Made by a program: the position numbers and the translations under genes
Source: Sphingomonas taxi
GTDB taxonomy: Bacteria; Pseudomonadota; Alphaproteobacteria; Sphingomonadales; Sphingomonadaceae
Direction: 5' to 3'
NCBI GenBank assembly: GCA_003243195.1
Contig: QFQI01000012.1
Location: forward strand, 16,834-80,833
DNA length: 64,000 bases
The notes under the pieces: generated by a model
Told to the model about the DNA's origin: nothing
Database searches by the model: none
Seen by the model: only the letters and a program-made list of their open reading frames with translations
Shown here: positions 51,320-61,790 of the stretch, piece by piece
How positions within the stretch are numbered: the first letter of the stretch is position 1
Layout of the letters: each line of letters begins with the position of its first letter

Positions 51320-51733
51320 GTGGATGCAGGGCGCAGGGAGATCATGGCGATGGTGGCGGTCGGGAGTGTCGGCATGGCCGCAGGTGTGCCGGGCGAGGCG
51401 CGGGCGGCGGCGGCGATCGTGCCCGCCAAGGTGCTGCACCACGTCTTCTTCTGGCTGAAGGATCCGGCCTCCACCACCGACCGCGACCGGCTGGTCGCCG
51501 GGCTGCGCACGCTCGCGGCTGTTCCGGTCGTGCGCGCGCTGCACATCGGCGTGCCCGCCGATACCGAGGCGCGCGACGTGGTGGACGGCAGCTATCAGGT
51601 GTCGGAACTGATGTTCTTCGATTCCGTCGCGGACCAGAAGACGTATCAGGACCATCCGATCCACAAGGCGTTCGTGGCCGAGTGCGAGACGCTGTGGCGC
51701 AAGGTGGTGGTGTACGACACGCTGGGGGTGTGA
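51320..51733 (+). CDS. Dabb-domain (stress-responsive barrel) protein
   Basis: This 137-residue protein has the ferredoxin-like Dabb fold: VLHHVFFWLKDPASTTDRDRLV, VRALHIGVPADT, SYQVSELMFFDSVADQKTYQDHPIH. A hydrophobic N-terminus (IMAMVAVGSVGMAAGVPGEARA) looks like a signal peptide, so the protein may be exported. GTG 51320 and ATG 51344 are both preceded by plausible ribosome-binding sites. The domain is widespread and has no fixed function. Confidence 0.8.
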   Translation: MDAGRREIMAMVAVGSVGMAAGVPGEARAAAAIVPAKVLHHVFFWLKDPASTTDRDRLVAGLRTLAAVPVVRALHIGVPADTEARDVVDGSYQVSELMFFDSVADQKTYQDHPIHKAFVAECETLWRKVVVYDTLGV

Positions 51734-51780
51734 CCCATTGTCAGTGACGGCCGGCCGGCTACACTGCCGCTGACAATGGG
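51734..51780. promoter_or_regulatory. 11-bp perfect inverted repeat before the DUF3857 gene
   Basis: CCCATTGTCAG (51734) and CTGACAATGGG (51770) are perfect inverted arms around 25 GC-rich bases. It starts right after the Dabb stop and ends 11 bp before the next start. Part of each arm (CCATTGTCA) is shared with the MarR-side repeat at 47931. It could be an operator or an RNA stem. No T-run follows. Confidence 0.45.
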
Positions 51781-51791
51781 GCGGGGGGCAT

Positions 51792-53864
51792 GTGAACCGG
51801 ATCGTGGCATGGGGCGCGGCGTGCGCGTGGGTGATGGTCGCGTCGCCGGCATCGGCACAGGGTCGGGCCGGCGCGCGTGAATTGCGCTATGCGCCGGCGC
51901 CGGCATGGGTGATCGCGCCGCCGGCGGCGAGTACCGCGCCGACACCGCCGGGGGCGCCGCTGCGCGTCATCTACCTCGACCAGCAGGTGCGCGTGGTGCC
52001 CGGCGGCACCGCCTCCTACGAAGCCTATCGCATGAAGGTGCTGGCTCCCGAGGCGCTGGCGCTGGGCAACGTCACCGTGGCCTGGTCGCCTGACAGCGAC
52101 GAGCTGACCATCCACCGGCTCGCGATCATCCGCGACGGCAAGGCGATCGACGTGCTGGCGACGCAGAAGTTCGCCGTGCTCCAGCGTGAAAGCAATCTGG
52201 AGCAGGCGATGCTCGACGGACGGCTGACCGCGGCGTTGCAGGCCGGCGGGTTGCAGGTCGGTGACGAGCTGGAATTCGCGCTGACCCGCGTGTCGCGCGA
52301 TGCGGCATGGGGGGAGCAGCCGCAGGGCGCGATGCAGTTTCCGCTGCTGGGGGTGCGCGGATCGTGGCGGTTGCGCGTGCTCGAACCGGGCGCGCGCAAG
52401 CTGCGCTTCAAGGTGATCGGCGACCTGCCGCCGGTGGCGATACGCGACCTGGGTGACGAGGTGGAGCGGCGCTACGAATTGTCCGATCCGGCCAGCGTGG
52501 TGCTGCCCGAGGAAGCGCCGCCGCGCTTCGGGGTGACGCGGATCGTGCAGTTCAGCGGCTATGACGACTGGGGGGCGGTCTCGCGCGCCTTCGCGCCGCT
52601 GTATGCGCGCGCCACGACGCTCGGCGCGACCTCGCCGGTCCGGCAGGAGGCGGCGCGGATCGCGGCGGAGAGCAGCGACCCGGCGCGTCGCATCGAGGCC
52701 GCGCTGCGCGTGGTCGAGGATCGCGTCCGCTACGTCTATGTCGGGCTGGACGGCGGCAATTATCGTCCGGCCGGCGCGGACGAGACGTGGCAGCGCCGCT
52801 TCGGCGACTGCAAGGCCAAGACCGCGCTGCTGATCGCGCTGCTGCGCGAACTGGGCATCGCTGCCGAGCCGGTGCTGGTCGCGAGCGACGGCGGCGACGG
52901 GATCGACGAACGGCTGTCCACCCCGGCGGCGTTCGATCACGTCGTGGTGCGCGCACAGGTCGGCGACCGGCGCCACTGGCTTGACGCGACGCGGCTGGGG
53001 GACCGGCATCTTGCCGACCTTCCGCCGCCCGTGTCGCGCTGGGCGCTGCCGCTGCGCGACGCCGGAGCGCCGCTGGAGGCGGTGCCGCCCGTGCCGGCGC
53101 GCTACCCGGAGCGGATCGAGGTGATCGACATCGACGCCAGCGCGGGGTTCGACAAGCCCGGCACCTATCGCGCGCAACACACGTTGCGCGGCGACGACAT
53201 CTTCGTGATCCGCGCGCAACTGGCCGGCGTGGCGGAGGCCGACGCGAACCGGATGCTGTCGGCTTATTGGCGGCAGCGGCTCCCCGGGATCGAGCCGACC
53301 ACCACCAGCTGGCGCTTCGACGACGACAACCGGCTGATGGTACTGTCGATGAGCGGCACCGGCACCGTCGAGTGGGACGGCGACGCCCGGCAGGGTCACA
53401 CGCATTATCTCTATTATGGCGGCTTTACGCCGCCGTCCGAAATGAAGCGACCGCGCGACCAGCCGCAGGATGCGCCGTGGGCGACCGACTTTTCCGCCTT
53501 CAGTTGTCACGCGACGACCGTGAAGCTGCCGGCGGCGGGCAAGGGGATGCACTGGACCTTCTCCTCCAACCCGGTCGATCGCACGCTGGGTGGCGTCGCC
53601 TATTGGCGGATCGCATCGTTCGAGAACGGCGTCGCGCGGCTGACCCGCAGTCGCCGCGTCGACCTGCGCGAGATCAGCGCCGCGCAGGCGAGGGGCGTGA
53701 ACGACGCGATCGCCGGCTTCGACAACAACAAGGCCTATGTGTTCGAAACGCGCGACCGGCCGACCGGGACGACGAAGCCGGTCGTCGGTGGTTTCGGCAC
53801 GTTCGCCGATTTCGCCGGCCCGACGCCGCCATGTTCGCGGCCCGACACGCCGGGCGCGCGCTAG
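51792..53864 (+). CDS. DUF3857 and transglutaminase-like domain protein
   Basis: This 690-residue exported protein has a signal peptide (AWGAACAWVMVASPASAQ). DUF3857 follows, then a transglutaminase-like core (VRYVYVGLDGGNYRP, QRRFGDCKAKTALLIALLRELGI). Cys in FGDCKAK and a following His (HVVVRAQVGDRRHWLDAT) would be the catalytic pair. Substrate and exact role are unknown. GTG 51792 is the start. It stands alone before the convergent pur genes. Confidence 0.83.
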   Translation: MNRIVAWGAACAWVMVASPASAQGRAGARELRYAPAPAWVIAPPAASTAPTPPGAPLRVIYLDQQVRVVPGGTASYEAYRMKVLAPEALALGNVTVAWSPDSDELTIHRLAIIRDGKAIDVLATQKFAVLQRESNLEQAMLDGRLTAALQAGGLQVGDELEFALTRVSRDAAWGEQPQGAMQFPLLGVRGSWRLRVLEPGARKLRFKVIGDLPPVAIRDLGDEVERRYELSDPASVVLPEEAPPRFGVTRIVQFSGYDDWGAVSRAFAPLYARATTLGATSPVRQEAARIAAESSDPARRIEAALRVVEDRVRYVYVGLDGGNYRPAGADETWQRRFGDCKAKTALLIALLRELGIAAEPVLVASDGGDGIDERLSTPAAFDHVVVRAQVGDRRHWLDATRLGDRHLADLPPPVSRWALPLRDAGAPLEAVPPVPARYPERIEVIDIDASAGFDKPGTYRAQHTLRGDDIFVIRAQLAGVAEADANRMLSAYWRQRLPGIEPTTTSWRFDDDNRLMVLSMSGTGTVEWDGDARQGHTHYLYYGGFTPPSEMKRPRDQPQDAPWATDFSAFSCHATTVKLPAAGKGMHWTFSSNPVDRTLGGVAYWRIASFENGVARLTRSRRVDLREISAAQARGVNDAIAGFDNNKAYVFETRDRPTGTTKPVVGGFGTFADFAGPTPPCSRPDTPGAR

Positions 53865-53939
53865 AGTCCGCTGGAAAGTGCGGGGAAGGGTGCGGGCGGG
53901 CGACGCAGGAGCGCGCGCAGCATGCTTCCCGACGGCGGC

Positions 53940-55007
53940 TCAGCGAACCAGTCGGGTCACGTGCCCCATCTTGCGGCCCGGACGCGTCTCGCGCTTGCCG
54001 TAGAGATGCAGGTAGGTGCCCGGCGCGGCGACGAACTCCGGCCAGCGTTCGCAATCCGCGCCAATCAGATTCTCCATCACCACCTCGCGCGCGACCAGCG
54101 CGGTGTCGCCGAGCGGCAGGCCACAGATCGCGCGGACGTGGTTGGCGAATTGCGAGGTGGCTGCGCCCTCGATCGTCCAATGGCCGGAATTGTGGACGCG
54201 CGGCGCCATTTCATTGAACACCGGACCGTCCGGCCCCGCGAAATATTCGCAGGTCAGCACGCCGACATGCCCCAGCGCATCGGCGATCCGGCCGGTCAGC
54301 GCCGCCGCCTCGGTCCATTGCGCGGCGATCTCGGCCGGGGCGGGGAGGGTGGAGCGGTGCAGGATCGCGTCGCGATGCTCGTTCCACGGCGGCGGGTAGC
54401 TGGTGACCGTGCCGTCCGCGCCGCGCACCAGCACGATCGAGAATTCGTGGGTGAAGTCGACGAATGCTTCCAGCACCGCCGGACCGCCGATCGCGTCCCA
54501 TGCCGCATCGGCGTCGGCGGGGGTGGCGAGCCGCGCCTGCCCCTTGCCGTCATAGCCGAAGCGCGTCGTCTTGAGCACCGCGGGGCAGCCGATCGCGGCG
54601 ATCGCCGCGTCCAGTTCGTCACGCGTGTTCACCGCGCGCCAGCGCGCCGGACGCCCGCCCACTTCCTCGACAAAGGTCTTCTCGCGCACGCGGTCCTGCG
54701 CCACCTCGAGGCTGAGCGGCGACGGGTGGACCGGCACGTGATCGGCCAGCCATCGCACCGGCGCGGCCGCGATATTCTCGAATTCATAGGTGACGACGTC
54801 GCACTGCGCGGCGAAATCGGCGAGCACCACCTTGTTGTGGTAGTCGGCGCGGGTCAGCGACGAGGCGGTCTGCGCCGCGACGCTCTCGCGATCGGGGGCG
54901 AGGACATGGGTGCGATAACCGAGATCGGCCGCGGCGCTGGCGATCATGCGGCCGAGCTGTCCGCCCCCCAGGATGCCGATCGTGCTGCCGGGCGCGATCA
55001 CCGTCAT
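53940..55007 (-). CDS. purK: 5-(carboxyamino)imidazole ribonucleotide synthase PurK
   Basis: This 355-residue ATP-grasp enzyme makes N5-CAIR from AIR, bicarbonate and ATP in purine synthesis. The motifs are GILGGGQLGRM at the N-terminus, YEFENI, LKTTRFGYDGKGQ (glycine loop) and VFNEMAPRVHNSGHWTIEGA. Size is normal. The ATG overlaps the purE stop by 4 nt (ATGA). The order purE-purK is usual. Confidence 0.97.
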   Translation of the reverse strand: MTVIAPGSTIGILGGGQLGRMIASAAADLGYRTHVLAPDRESVAAQTASSLTRADYHNKVVLADFAAQCDVVTYEFENIAAAPVRWLADHVPVHPSPLSLEVAQDRVREKTFVEEVGGRPARWRAVNTRDELDAAIAAIGCPAVLKTTRFGYDGKGQARLATPADADAAWDAIGGPAVLEAFVDFTHEFSIVLVRGADGTVTSYPPPWNEHRDAILHRSTLPAPAEIAAQWTEAAALTGRIADALGHVGVLTCEYFAGPDGPVFNEMAPRVHNSGHWTIEGAATSQFANHVRAICGLPLGDTALVAREVVMENLIGADCERWPEFVAAPGTYLHLYGKRETRPGRKMGHVTRLVR

Positions 55008-55480
55008 GCCGGGTCGACCGCCACGCCGTCGGTCTGCTTCGCGCGCCACGCCTGAAGCCGCTGCGACAGCGCATCGTCGGACAGCGCGAGGATCGACGCG
55101 GCGAGCAGCGCGGCGTTGATCGCGCCGGCCTTGCCGATCGCCAGCGTGCCGACCGGCACGCCGCCGGGCATCTGCACGATCGACAACAGACTATCCATGC
55201 CCTTCAGCGCCTTGGATTCCACCGGCACGCCCAGCACCGGCAGATGCGTCATCGACGCCGCCATTCCGGGCAGGTGCGCCGCGCCGCCCGCGCCGGCGAT
55301 GATGACCCGCACCCCGCGCGCGGCCGCGCCGGTCGCATAGTCATAGAGCCGCTGCGGCGTGCGATGCGCGGACACGACCTTCGCCTCGTGCGCGATGCCG
55401 AGTGCGTCGAGCGTCTCGCTCGCGTGGTGCATCGTCTCCCAATCGGAGGTTGAGCCCATGATGATGCCGACGTCCGCCAT
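55004..55480 (-). CDS. purE: N5-carboxyaminoimidazole ribonucleotide mutase PurE
   Basis: This 158-residue class I PurE rearranges N5-CAIR to CAIR. Motifs MGSTSDWETM, VVSAHRTPQRLYDYA, IIAGAGGAAHLPGM and GVPVESKALKGMDSLLSIVQMPGGVPV are intact. It is the first gene of the purE-purK pair. ATG at 55480 begins MADVGIIMGS. Confidence 0.97.
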   Translation of the reverse strand: MADVGIIMGSTSDWETMHHASETLDALGIAHEAKVVSAHRTPQRLYDYATGAAARGVRVIIAGAGGAAHLPGMAASMTHLPVLGVPVESKALKGMDSLLSIVQMPGGVPVGTLAIGKAGAINAALLAASILALSDDALSQRLQAWRAKQTDGVAVDPA

Positions 55481-55554
55481 CGCGTGCGGTTAGCTTCGTC
55501 GGATGGGGGAGGCAATCGCCAAAGTTCACTCTTGGTAAACCCGGCGGTGGCGGA

Positions 55555-56553
<999 letters not shown>

Positions 56554-56735
56554 GTGGTGGAAGTGGGGACGGCGGCGGCGGGTCGCTAGGTTACCGCCGC
56601 TTGGAGGCGCGAAAGCGGAACTTCGCGGCGCGCTTGGCCGGCGAGGCTCCCCACCGCGCCCATCGTGCGTCGTTCGCCGCCCCCGGGCGGGCATCGACCT
56701 TTCGCGGGTCGGCCGAACGCTTTAGGAGCAGCGCC

Positions 56736-57401
56736 ATGCACCCCGCCTTCGCGCACGTCGACACGTGGATCTTCGATCTCGACAACACGCTCTATCCGGC
56801 GAGCGCGGACCTGTTCGCGCATATCGACCGGCGCATGACCGCGTTCATCGCCGACCTGCTGGGCGTCGAGCCACCCGAGGCGCGACGGATCCAGAAGCAT
56901 TACTTCCTGGGCCATGGCACCACGCTCGCCGGGCTGATGGCGGAACACCATGTCGATCCGCACGCCTTCCTCGCCTATGTCCACGATATCGAGATGGACG
57001 CGCTGGAGCATAACGCCCCGCTCGCCGCCGCGCTGGCGAAGCTGCCGGGGCGCAAGCTGGTCTTCACCAACGGCGACAAGCCCTATGCGCTCAAGGTGCT
57101 GGAGCGGCTGGGGCTGGGGGAGAGTTTCGAGGCGGTGCACGATGTCCATGCGATGGACCTGACGCCCAAGCCGGCCGCCAGCGCCTATGCCGGGCTGTGC
57201 GCGGCTTTCGACATCGATCCGGTGCGGGCGCTGTTCGTGGAGGACATGGCCCGCAACCTGAAACCGGCCAAGGCGATCGGCATGACCACGGTGTGGGTGG
57301 ACAACGGCTCCGAGCAGGACCACGACGCCGACCGATCCTATGTGGACCACCGCGTGACCGACGTCACCGCCTGGGTCGAATCGCTTCTGGAGGACCAATG
57401 A
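56736..57401 (+). CDS. HAD-family pyrimidine 5'-nucleotidase-like protein
   Basis: This 221-residue HAD protein of the pyrimidine 5'-nucleotidase kind shows WIFDLDNTLYPASADLFAHID (nucleophile Asp), KLVFTNGDKPYALKVLERLGL, DLTPKPAASAY and LFVEDMARNLKPAKAIGMTTVWV. It dephosphorylates a nucleotide or related compound. TAGGAG precedes the ATG. The stop overlaps dapD by 4 nt, a neighbourhood common in alphaproteobacteria. Confidence 0.88.
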   Translation: MHPAFAHVDTWIFDLDNTLYPASADLFAHIDRRMTAFIADLLGVEPPEARRIQKHYFLGHGTTLAGLMAEHHVDPHAFLAYVHDIEMDALEHNAPLAAALAKLPGRKLVFTNGDKPYALKVLERLGLGESFEAVHDVHAMDLTPKPAASAYAGLCAAFDIDPVRALFVEDMARNLKPAKAIGMTTVWVDNGSEQDHDADRSYVDHRVTDVTAWVESLLEDQ

Positions 57402-58225
57402 CAACCGATCTTTCCGCCATCATCGACGCCGCCTGGGAGAAGCGCGCCGAGCTGGGGCTGACCACCGGGGGCGAGGTGCGCGTCGCCGTCGATCGCGCGC
57501 TGGCGCTGCTCGACTCGGGCGCGGCGCGCGTCGCCGAGCCGGATGGCGAGGGCGGCTGGCGCGTCAACCAGTGGCTGAAGAAGGCGGTGCTGCTGTCGTT
57601 CCGGCTGAACGACAATGCGCTGATCGACAATGGCCCCGGCGCGGGCCACTGGTTCGACAAGGTGCCGAGCAAGTTCTCCGGCTGGAGCGAAACGGAGTTT
57701 CGCGGCGCGGGCTTCCGCGCGGTGCCGGGCAGTGTCGTGCGGCGCGGCGCGTTCATCGGCAAGGGCGCGATCCTGATGCCCAGCTTCGTCAATATCGGGG
57801 CCTATGTCGGCGAGGGGACGATGGTCGATACCTGGGCGACGGTGGGCAGTTGCGCGCAGATCGGGCGGAACGTCCATCTGTCGGGCGGCGCCGGCATCGG
57901 CGGCGTGCTGGAGCCGTTGCAGGCCGATCCGGTCATCATCGGCGACGGCGCGTTCATCGGCGCGCGGGCCGAGGTGGCGGAGGGCGTGCGCGTCGGCGAG
58001 GGCGCGGTGCTGTCGATGGGTGTCTATCTCGGCGCGTCGACGAAGATCATCGACCGCGACACCGGCGAGACCTTCCGCGGCGAGGTGCCGCCCTATGCGG
58101 TGGTCGTGCCCGGTTCGACCGGCGGCGGCGACGGCAAGCCGGCGCTGTATTGCGCGGTGATCGTCAAGCGCGTCGACGCGCAGACCCGCAGCAAGACCAG
58201 CATCAACGATCTGCTGCGCGACTGA
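57398..58225 (+). CDS. dapD: Tetrahydrodipicolinate N-succinyltransferase
   Basis: This 275-residue trimeric enzyme adds succinyl to tetrahydrodipicolinate in lysine/diaminopimelate synthesis. A helical N-terminus is followed by a left-handed hexapeptide beta-helix (GAFIGKGAILMPSFVNIGAYVGEGTMVDTWATVGSCAQIG). The closing segment has EVPPYAVVVPGSTGG. Length is normal. It is coupled to the HAD gene by ATGA. Confidence 0.97.
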   Translation: MTTDLSAIIDAAWEKRAELGLTTGGEVRVAVDRALALLDSGAARVAEPDGEGGWRVNQWLKKAVLLSFRLNDNALIDNGPGAGHWFDKVPSKFSGWSETEFRGAGFRAVPGSVVRRGAFIGKGAILMPSFVNIGAYVGEGTMVDTWATVGSCAQIGRNVHLSGGAGIGGVLEPLQADPVIIGDGAFIGARAEVAEGVRVGEGAVLSMGVYLGASTKIIDRDTGETFRGEVPPYAVVVPGSTGGGDGKPALYCAVIVKRVDAQTRSKTSINDLLRD

Positions 58226-58337
58226 ACGGGGGCGCGTGGGTCGCCGGGGCTGTAGAACGTGTAAAACAAATGGCCTCGACACTGTCATGTCGCGCGCCTA
58301 TCCGTGCTCGTCACACAGCCGAGATGAGGGATAGCAT

Positions 58338-59303
58338 ATGCCGACCGCCAGCAAGGTTCTCGATCGCGTCCTCGTCCTGGAAATGGTGCGCGTGACGGAG
58401 GCGGCGGCGATCGCCGCGTCGACGCTCACCGGACGCGGCGACGAGAAGGCGGCGGACGCCGCGGCGGTCGAGGCGATGCGCGCCGCGCTGAACGAACTCG
58501 ACATGGACGGCACCGTGGTGATCGGCGAGGGCGAGCGCGACGAGGCGCCGATGCTGTTCATCGGCGAGAAGGTCGGAACCGGCAACGGCCCGGCGATCGA
58601 CATCGCGCTCGATCCGCTGGAGGGCACCACGATCTGCGCGAAGTCGGGGCCGAACAGCCTGGCGGTGCTGGCGATCGCGGAGGCCGGCGGGCTGCTGAAC
58701 GCGCCCGACGTCTATATGGACAAGCTGGCGGTCGGTCCCGGGTTGCCGGCCGGCGTGATCGACCTGGATCGCACGCCGACCGAGAATGTCGCCGCGATCG
58801 CCGCCGCCAAGGGCGTGCAGCCGAAGGACATCATCGCCTGCGTGCTCGATCGTCCGCGTCACGAGGCGTTGATCGCCGAGCTGCGCGGGATCGGCTGCGG
58901 CGTGGTGCTGATCGGGGACGGCGATGTCGCCGGCGTGATCGCGACCAGCGATCCGGACACGACGATCGACGTCTACATGGGGTCGGGTGGCGCGCCGGAG
59001 GGCGTTCTGGCCTGCGCGGCGCTGCGCTGCGTCGGCGGGCAGTTCAAGGGCCGGCTGCTGTTCCGCAACGATGACGAACGCGCGCGCGCGCGCAAATGGG
59101 GGATCGAGGATCTCGATCGCCAGTACGACCTGAAGGATCTGGCGCGGGGCGACTGCATCTTCGCGGCGACCGGCGTCACCGACGGATCGTTGCTGGAGGG
59201 CGTGAAGCGCAAGGTCGGCAAGATGACCACCCAGAGCGTGGTGATGCGCGCCTCGTCCGGTACGGTGCGCTGGGTGAAGGGCGAGCACCGCCTCGGCGGC
59301 TGA
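58338..59303 (+). CDS. glpX: Class II fructose-1,6-bisphosphatase
   Basis: This 321-residue GlpX-type enzyme hydrolyses fructose 1,6-bisphosphate in gluconeogenesis. Diagnostic stretches are VVIGEGERDEAPMLFIGEKVG, DIALDPLEGTTICA, and GSGGAPEGVLACAALRCVGGQFKGRL. The gene starts 112 bp after dapD. Its stop shares a base with the next start (TGATG). GAGGGA lies upstream of the ATG. Confidence 0.95.
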   Translation: MPTASKVLDRVLVLEMVRVTEAAAIAASTLTGRGDEKAADAAAVEAMRAALNELDMDGTVVIGEGERDEAPMLFIGEKVGTGNGPAIDIALDPLEGTTICAKSGPNSLAVLAIAEAGGLLNAPDVYMDKLAVGPGLPAGVIDLDRTPTENVAAIAAAKGVQPKDIIACVLDRPRHEALIAELRGIGCGVVLIGDGDVAGVIATSDPDTTIDVYMGSGGAPEGVLACAALRCVGGQFKGRLLFRNDDERARARKWGIEDLDRQYDLKDLARGDCIFAATGVTDGSLLEGVKRKVGKMTTQSVVMRASSGTVRWVKGEHRLGG

Positions 59304-60010
59304 TGCCGGCGCCCGCGGCGCTGGCGGTTGCACTCGCCAGCCTCGTGCTGCTGTTGCACGGCCGACGGTTCGGATTATGGCCGCGTCCGCCCGTCGTTGC
59401 GGAAGGGGCGGCGCGGCATCGTCATTTCGCGCGGCTGGCGCTGCGCAGCCTCGTCCATTTCGGGCTGGTCGCGGCCCTGTTGCTCGCCGCCGGTGGCCAG
59501 CTTTCCGCGGTGGCGACCTTCCCGGCGACGCTGCTGCCCGCCCGGACGCTGGCTTTCGCCGCGTTCGGGCAGCCGTCGTGGTGGCTGCTCGTTGCCGGCG
59601 CGCTGGCCGGCGCGGCGATCGCGACGATCGTGGAGCGGCGCGGCCGGCGCGTGGGGCTGGGCAGGGTCGGCGCGGTCACGCCGGCGCGGCGCGCCGAGCT
59701 TGGCTGGGGCGTGCTGCTGGCGCTGGAGGCCGGGCTGACCGAGGAGCTGTTCTTCCGGCTGCTGCTGCCGCTGCTGATCGCGCAGGTGAGCGGATCGGCG
59801 CTGCTCGGTGTCGGCGCGGCCACGCTGCTGTTCGGCTATGCGCACCACTATCAGGGGATCGTCGGGGTGGCCGGGACGCTGGTGGCGGGCATGTTGCTGG
59901 CGCTGGTGTATCTCCTGTCCGGCGAATTATGGGCGGCGATGCTCGTCCATGCCGCGATCGACCTCAACGGGCTGGTGCTGCGGCCGCTGCTGACGCGGCG
60001 GGTGCGATAG
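59303..60010 (+). CDS. CPBP-family intramembrane protein (Rce1-like)
   Basis: This 235-residue multispanning membrane protein has about seven hydrophobic segments. The CPBP core has EAGLTEELFFRLLLP (EExxxR), LFGYAHH and VHAAIDLNGLV (HxxxN). These mark the Rce1-type protease superfamily. Bacterial members act in membrane proteolysis or bacteriocin immunity and self-protection. The role here is unknown. It is coupled to glpX and convergent with the ABC exporter. Confidence 0.85.
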   Translation: MPAPAALAVALASLVLLLHGRRFGLWPRPPVVAEGAARHRHFARLALRSLVHFGLVAALLLAAGGQLSAVATFPATLLPARTLAFAAFGQPSWWLLVAGALAGAAIATIVERRGRRVGLGRVGAVTPARRAELGWGVLLALEAGLTEELFFRLLLPLLIAQVSGSALLGVGAATLLFGYAHHYQGIVGVAGTLVAGMLLALVYLLSGELWAAMLVHAAIDLNGLVLRPLLTRRVR

Positions 60011-60028
60011 TCGGGCGTCGCGCGCGCT

Positions 60029-60790
60029 TCAGCCCTTCAGACGCCACCCGGTGCGGAAGATCGCCACCACCGCGATCAGGCACAGCGCGGCGAAGCCGGA
60101 TGTGACCCCGACGCACACGCCGAACGACACGTCGCTGATCCCGAAGAACGTCCAGCGGAAGCCGTTGATGAGATAGGCGACCGGGTTGAACAGCGTCACC
60201 GTGCGCCACGGTTCGGGCAGCACGTCCAGCGAGTAGAAGGCGCCGCCCAGGAAGGTGAGCGGGGTGACGACCAGCAGCGGGATGACCTGCAATTGCTCGA
60301 ACCCGTTCGCCCAGATCCCGAGACAGAAGCCGAACAGCGAGAAGCTGGCTGCGACCAGCGCCAGGTACAGCAGCATCAGCACGGGATGTTCGACATGCAG
60401 GTCGACGAACAGATGCGCGGTGGCGAAGATCACCAGCCCGATCACCATCGACTTGCTCGCCGCCGCGCCGACATAGCCCAGCACGGTTTCGATCGGCGAC
60501 AGCGGCGCGGACAGCAGTTCGTAGATCGTGCCCGTGAACTTGGGCATGTAGATGCCGAGGCTGGAATTGAAGATGCTTTCCGAGAAGATCGTCAGCAGCA
60601 TCAGCCCCGGCACGATGAACGCCCCGTAGCTGACCCCGCCCACGCCGCCCATCTGCGACCCGATCGCCGCGCCGAACACGATGAAATACAGCGTGGTGGT
60701 GATGACGGGCGTGGCGAGGCTGGTCCAGATCGTCCGCCCGAACCGCGCCATCTCGAACCGGTAGATCGCCCAGATTCCGTGCAGGTTCAT
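60029..60790 (-). CDS. ABC-2 type exporter permease
   Basis: The 253-residue permease has six hydrophobic segments and an ABC-2 signature. It begins MNLHGIWAIYRFEMARFGRTIW, contains GGVSYGAFIVPGLMLL and ends in TGWRLKG. It pairs with the ATPase gene, whose stop it overlaps by 4 nt. Similar two-gene exporters carry lipids, capsule material or drugs. The substrate is unknown. Confidence 0.92.
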   Translation of the reverse strand: MNLHGIWAIYRFEMARFGRTIWTSLATPVITTTLYFIVFGAAIGSQMGGVGGVSYGAFIVPGLMLLTIFSESIFNSSLGIYMPKFTGTIYELLSAPLSPIETVLGYVGAAASKSMVIGLVIFATAHLFVDLHVEHPVLMLLYLALVAASFSLFGFCLGIWANGFEQLQVIPLLVVTPLTFLGGAFYSLDVLPEPWRTVTLFNPVAYLINGFRWTFFGISDVSFGVCVGVTSGFAALCLIAVVAIFRTGWRLKG

Positions 60791-61716
60791 GCGCGCTGCT
60801 CCACCAGGTCGACGAAGATGTCCTCCAGGCTCGACTTGTGCGTTTCCAGGTCGCGGAAGGCGATGTCCTGCTCCGCCAGCAGGCCCAGCAGCCGCGGGAT
60901 GCCGGTATCCTCGGCCTTGGCGTCGAAGACGTAGCGCAGCTTGTGCCCTTCGTCCTCCAGCGTCAGCGGCCAGTCGGCGAGCGCTGGCGGCACCTCGGTC
61001 ATCGGCGCGGCGAGCGTCAGGTCCATCTGGCGCTTGCCCAGCTTGGCCATCAGCGCGGCTTTCTCCTCGACCAGCAGCAGCCTGCCGCCGGAGATCACGC
61101 CGACGCGATCGGCCATCTCCTCGGCCTCCTCGATATAATGCGTCGTCAGGATGATCGTCGCGCCGCCCTCGCGCAGCCGGTGCACCAGCTTCCACATGTC
61201 GCGACGCAACGCCACGTCGACGCCGGCGGTCGGTTCGTCCAGGAACAGGATGTCGGGTTCGTGCGCCAGCGCCTTGGCGATCAGCACGCGGCGCTTCATG
61301 CCGCCCGACAGGTCCTTGATCTTCGCGTGGCGCTTTTCCCACAACGACAGGTCGCGCAGCACCTGCTCGATGTAGCCGGAATGGCCGGATCGCCCGAACA
61401 GCCGGCGCGAGAAGGTGACGGTGGCCAGCACGCTTTCGAACTGGTCGGTGGCCAGCTCCTGCGGCACCAGCCCGATCGCGCGCCGCGCCGCCTTGTAGTC
61501 GCGCACCACATCGTGCCCCGCGACGGTGACGGTGCCCGAAGTGGGCGTGACGATGCCGCAGATGATGCTGATGAGCGTGGTCTTGCCCGCGCCATTGGAG
61601 CCGAGCAGCGCGAAGATCTCGCCGCGGTTGACCGTGAGGTCGACCGTGCCGAGCGCGGTGGGACCGTTCCTGTACGTCTTCGATACGCCGGCGACGGTCA
61701 GGATCGGTTCCGGCAT
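60787..61716 (-). CDS. ABC exporter ATP-binding protein
   Basis: This 309-residue ATPase has Walker A GSNGAGKTT, the signature LSGGMKRR, Walker B LFLDEPTAGVD and the H-loop THYIEEAEE. A C-terminal extension of about 90 residues is common in this exporter group. It powers the neighbouring permease. The ATG begins MPEPILTVAGVSKTYRNG. Confidence 0.95.
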   Translation of the reverse strand: MPEPILTVAGVSKTYRNGPTALGTVDLTVNRGEIFALLGSNGAGKTTLISIICGIVTPTSGTVTVAGHDVVRDYKAARRAIGLVPQELATDQFESVLATVTFSRRLFGRSGHSGYIEQVLRDLSLWEKRHAKIKDLSGGMKRRVLIAKALAHEPDILFLDEPTAGVDVALRRDMWKLVHRLREGGATIILTTHYIEEAEEMADRVGVISGGRLLLVEEKAALMAKLGKRQMDLTLAAPMTEVPPALADWPLTLEDEGHKLRYVFDAKAEDTGIPRLLGLLAEQDIAFRDLETHKSSLEDIFVDLVEQRA

Positions 61717-61790
61717 GAAAACCCCTTCTGGTGTGCGTTAGCCGCTACGCAGGCGTGCGACAGATGTTCCGGCGGGGCGTCGGCCGCCGA

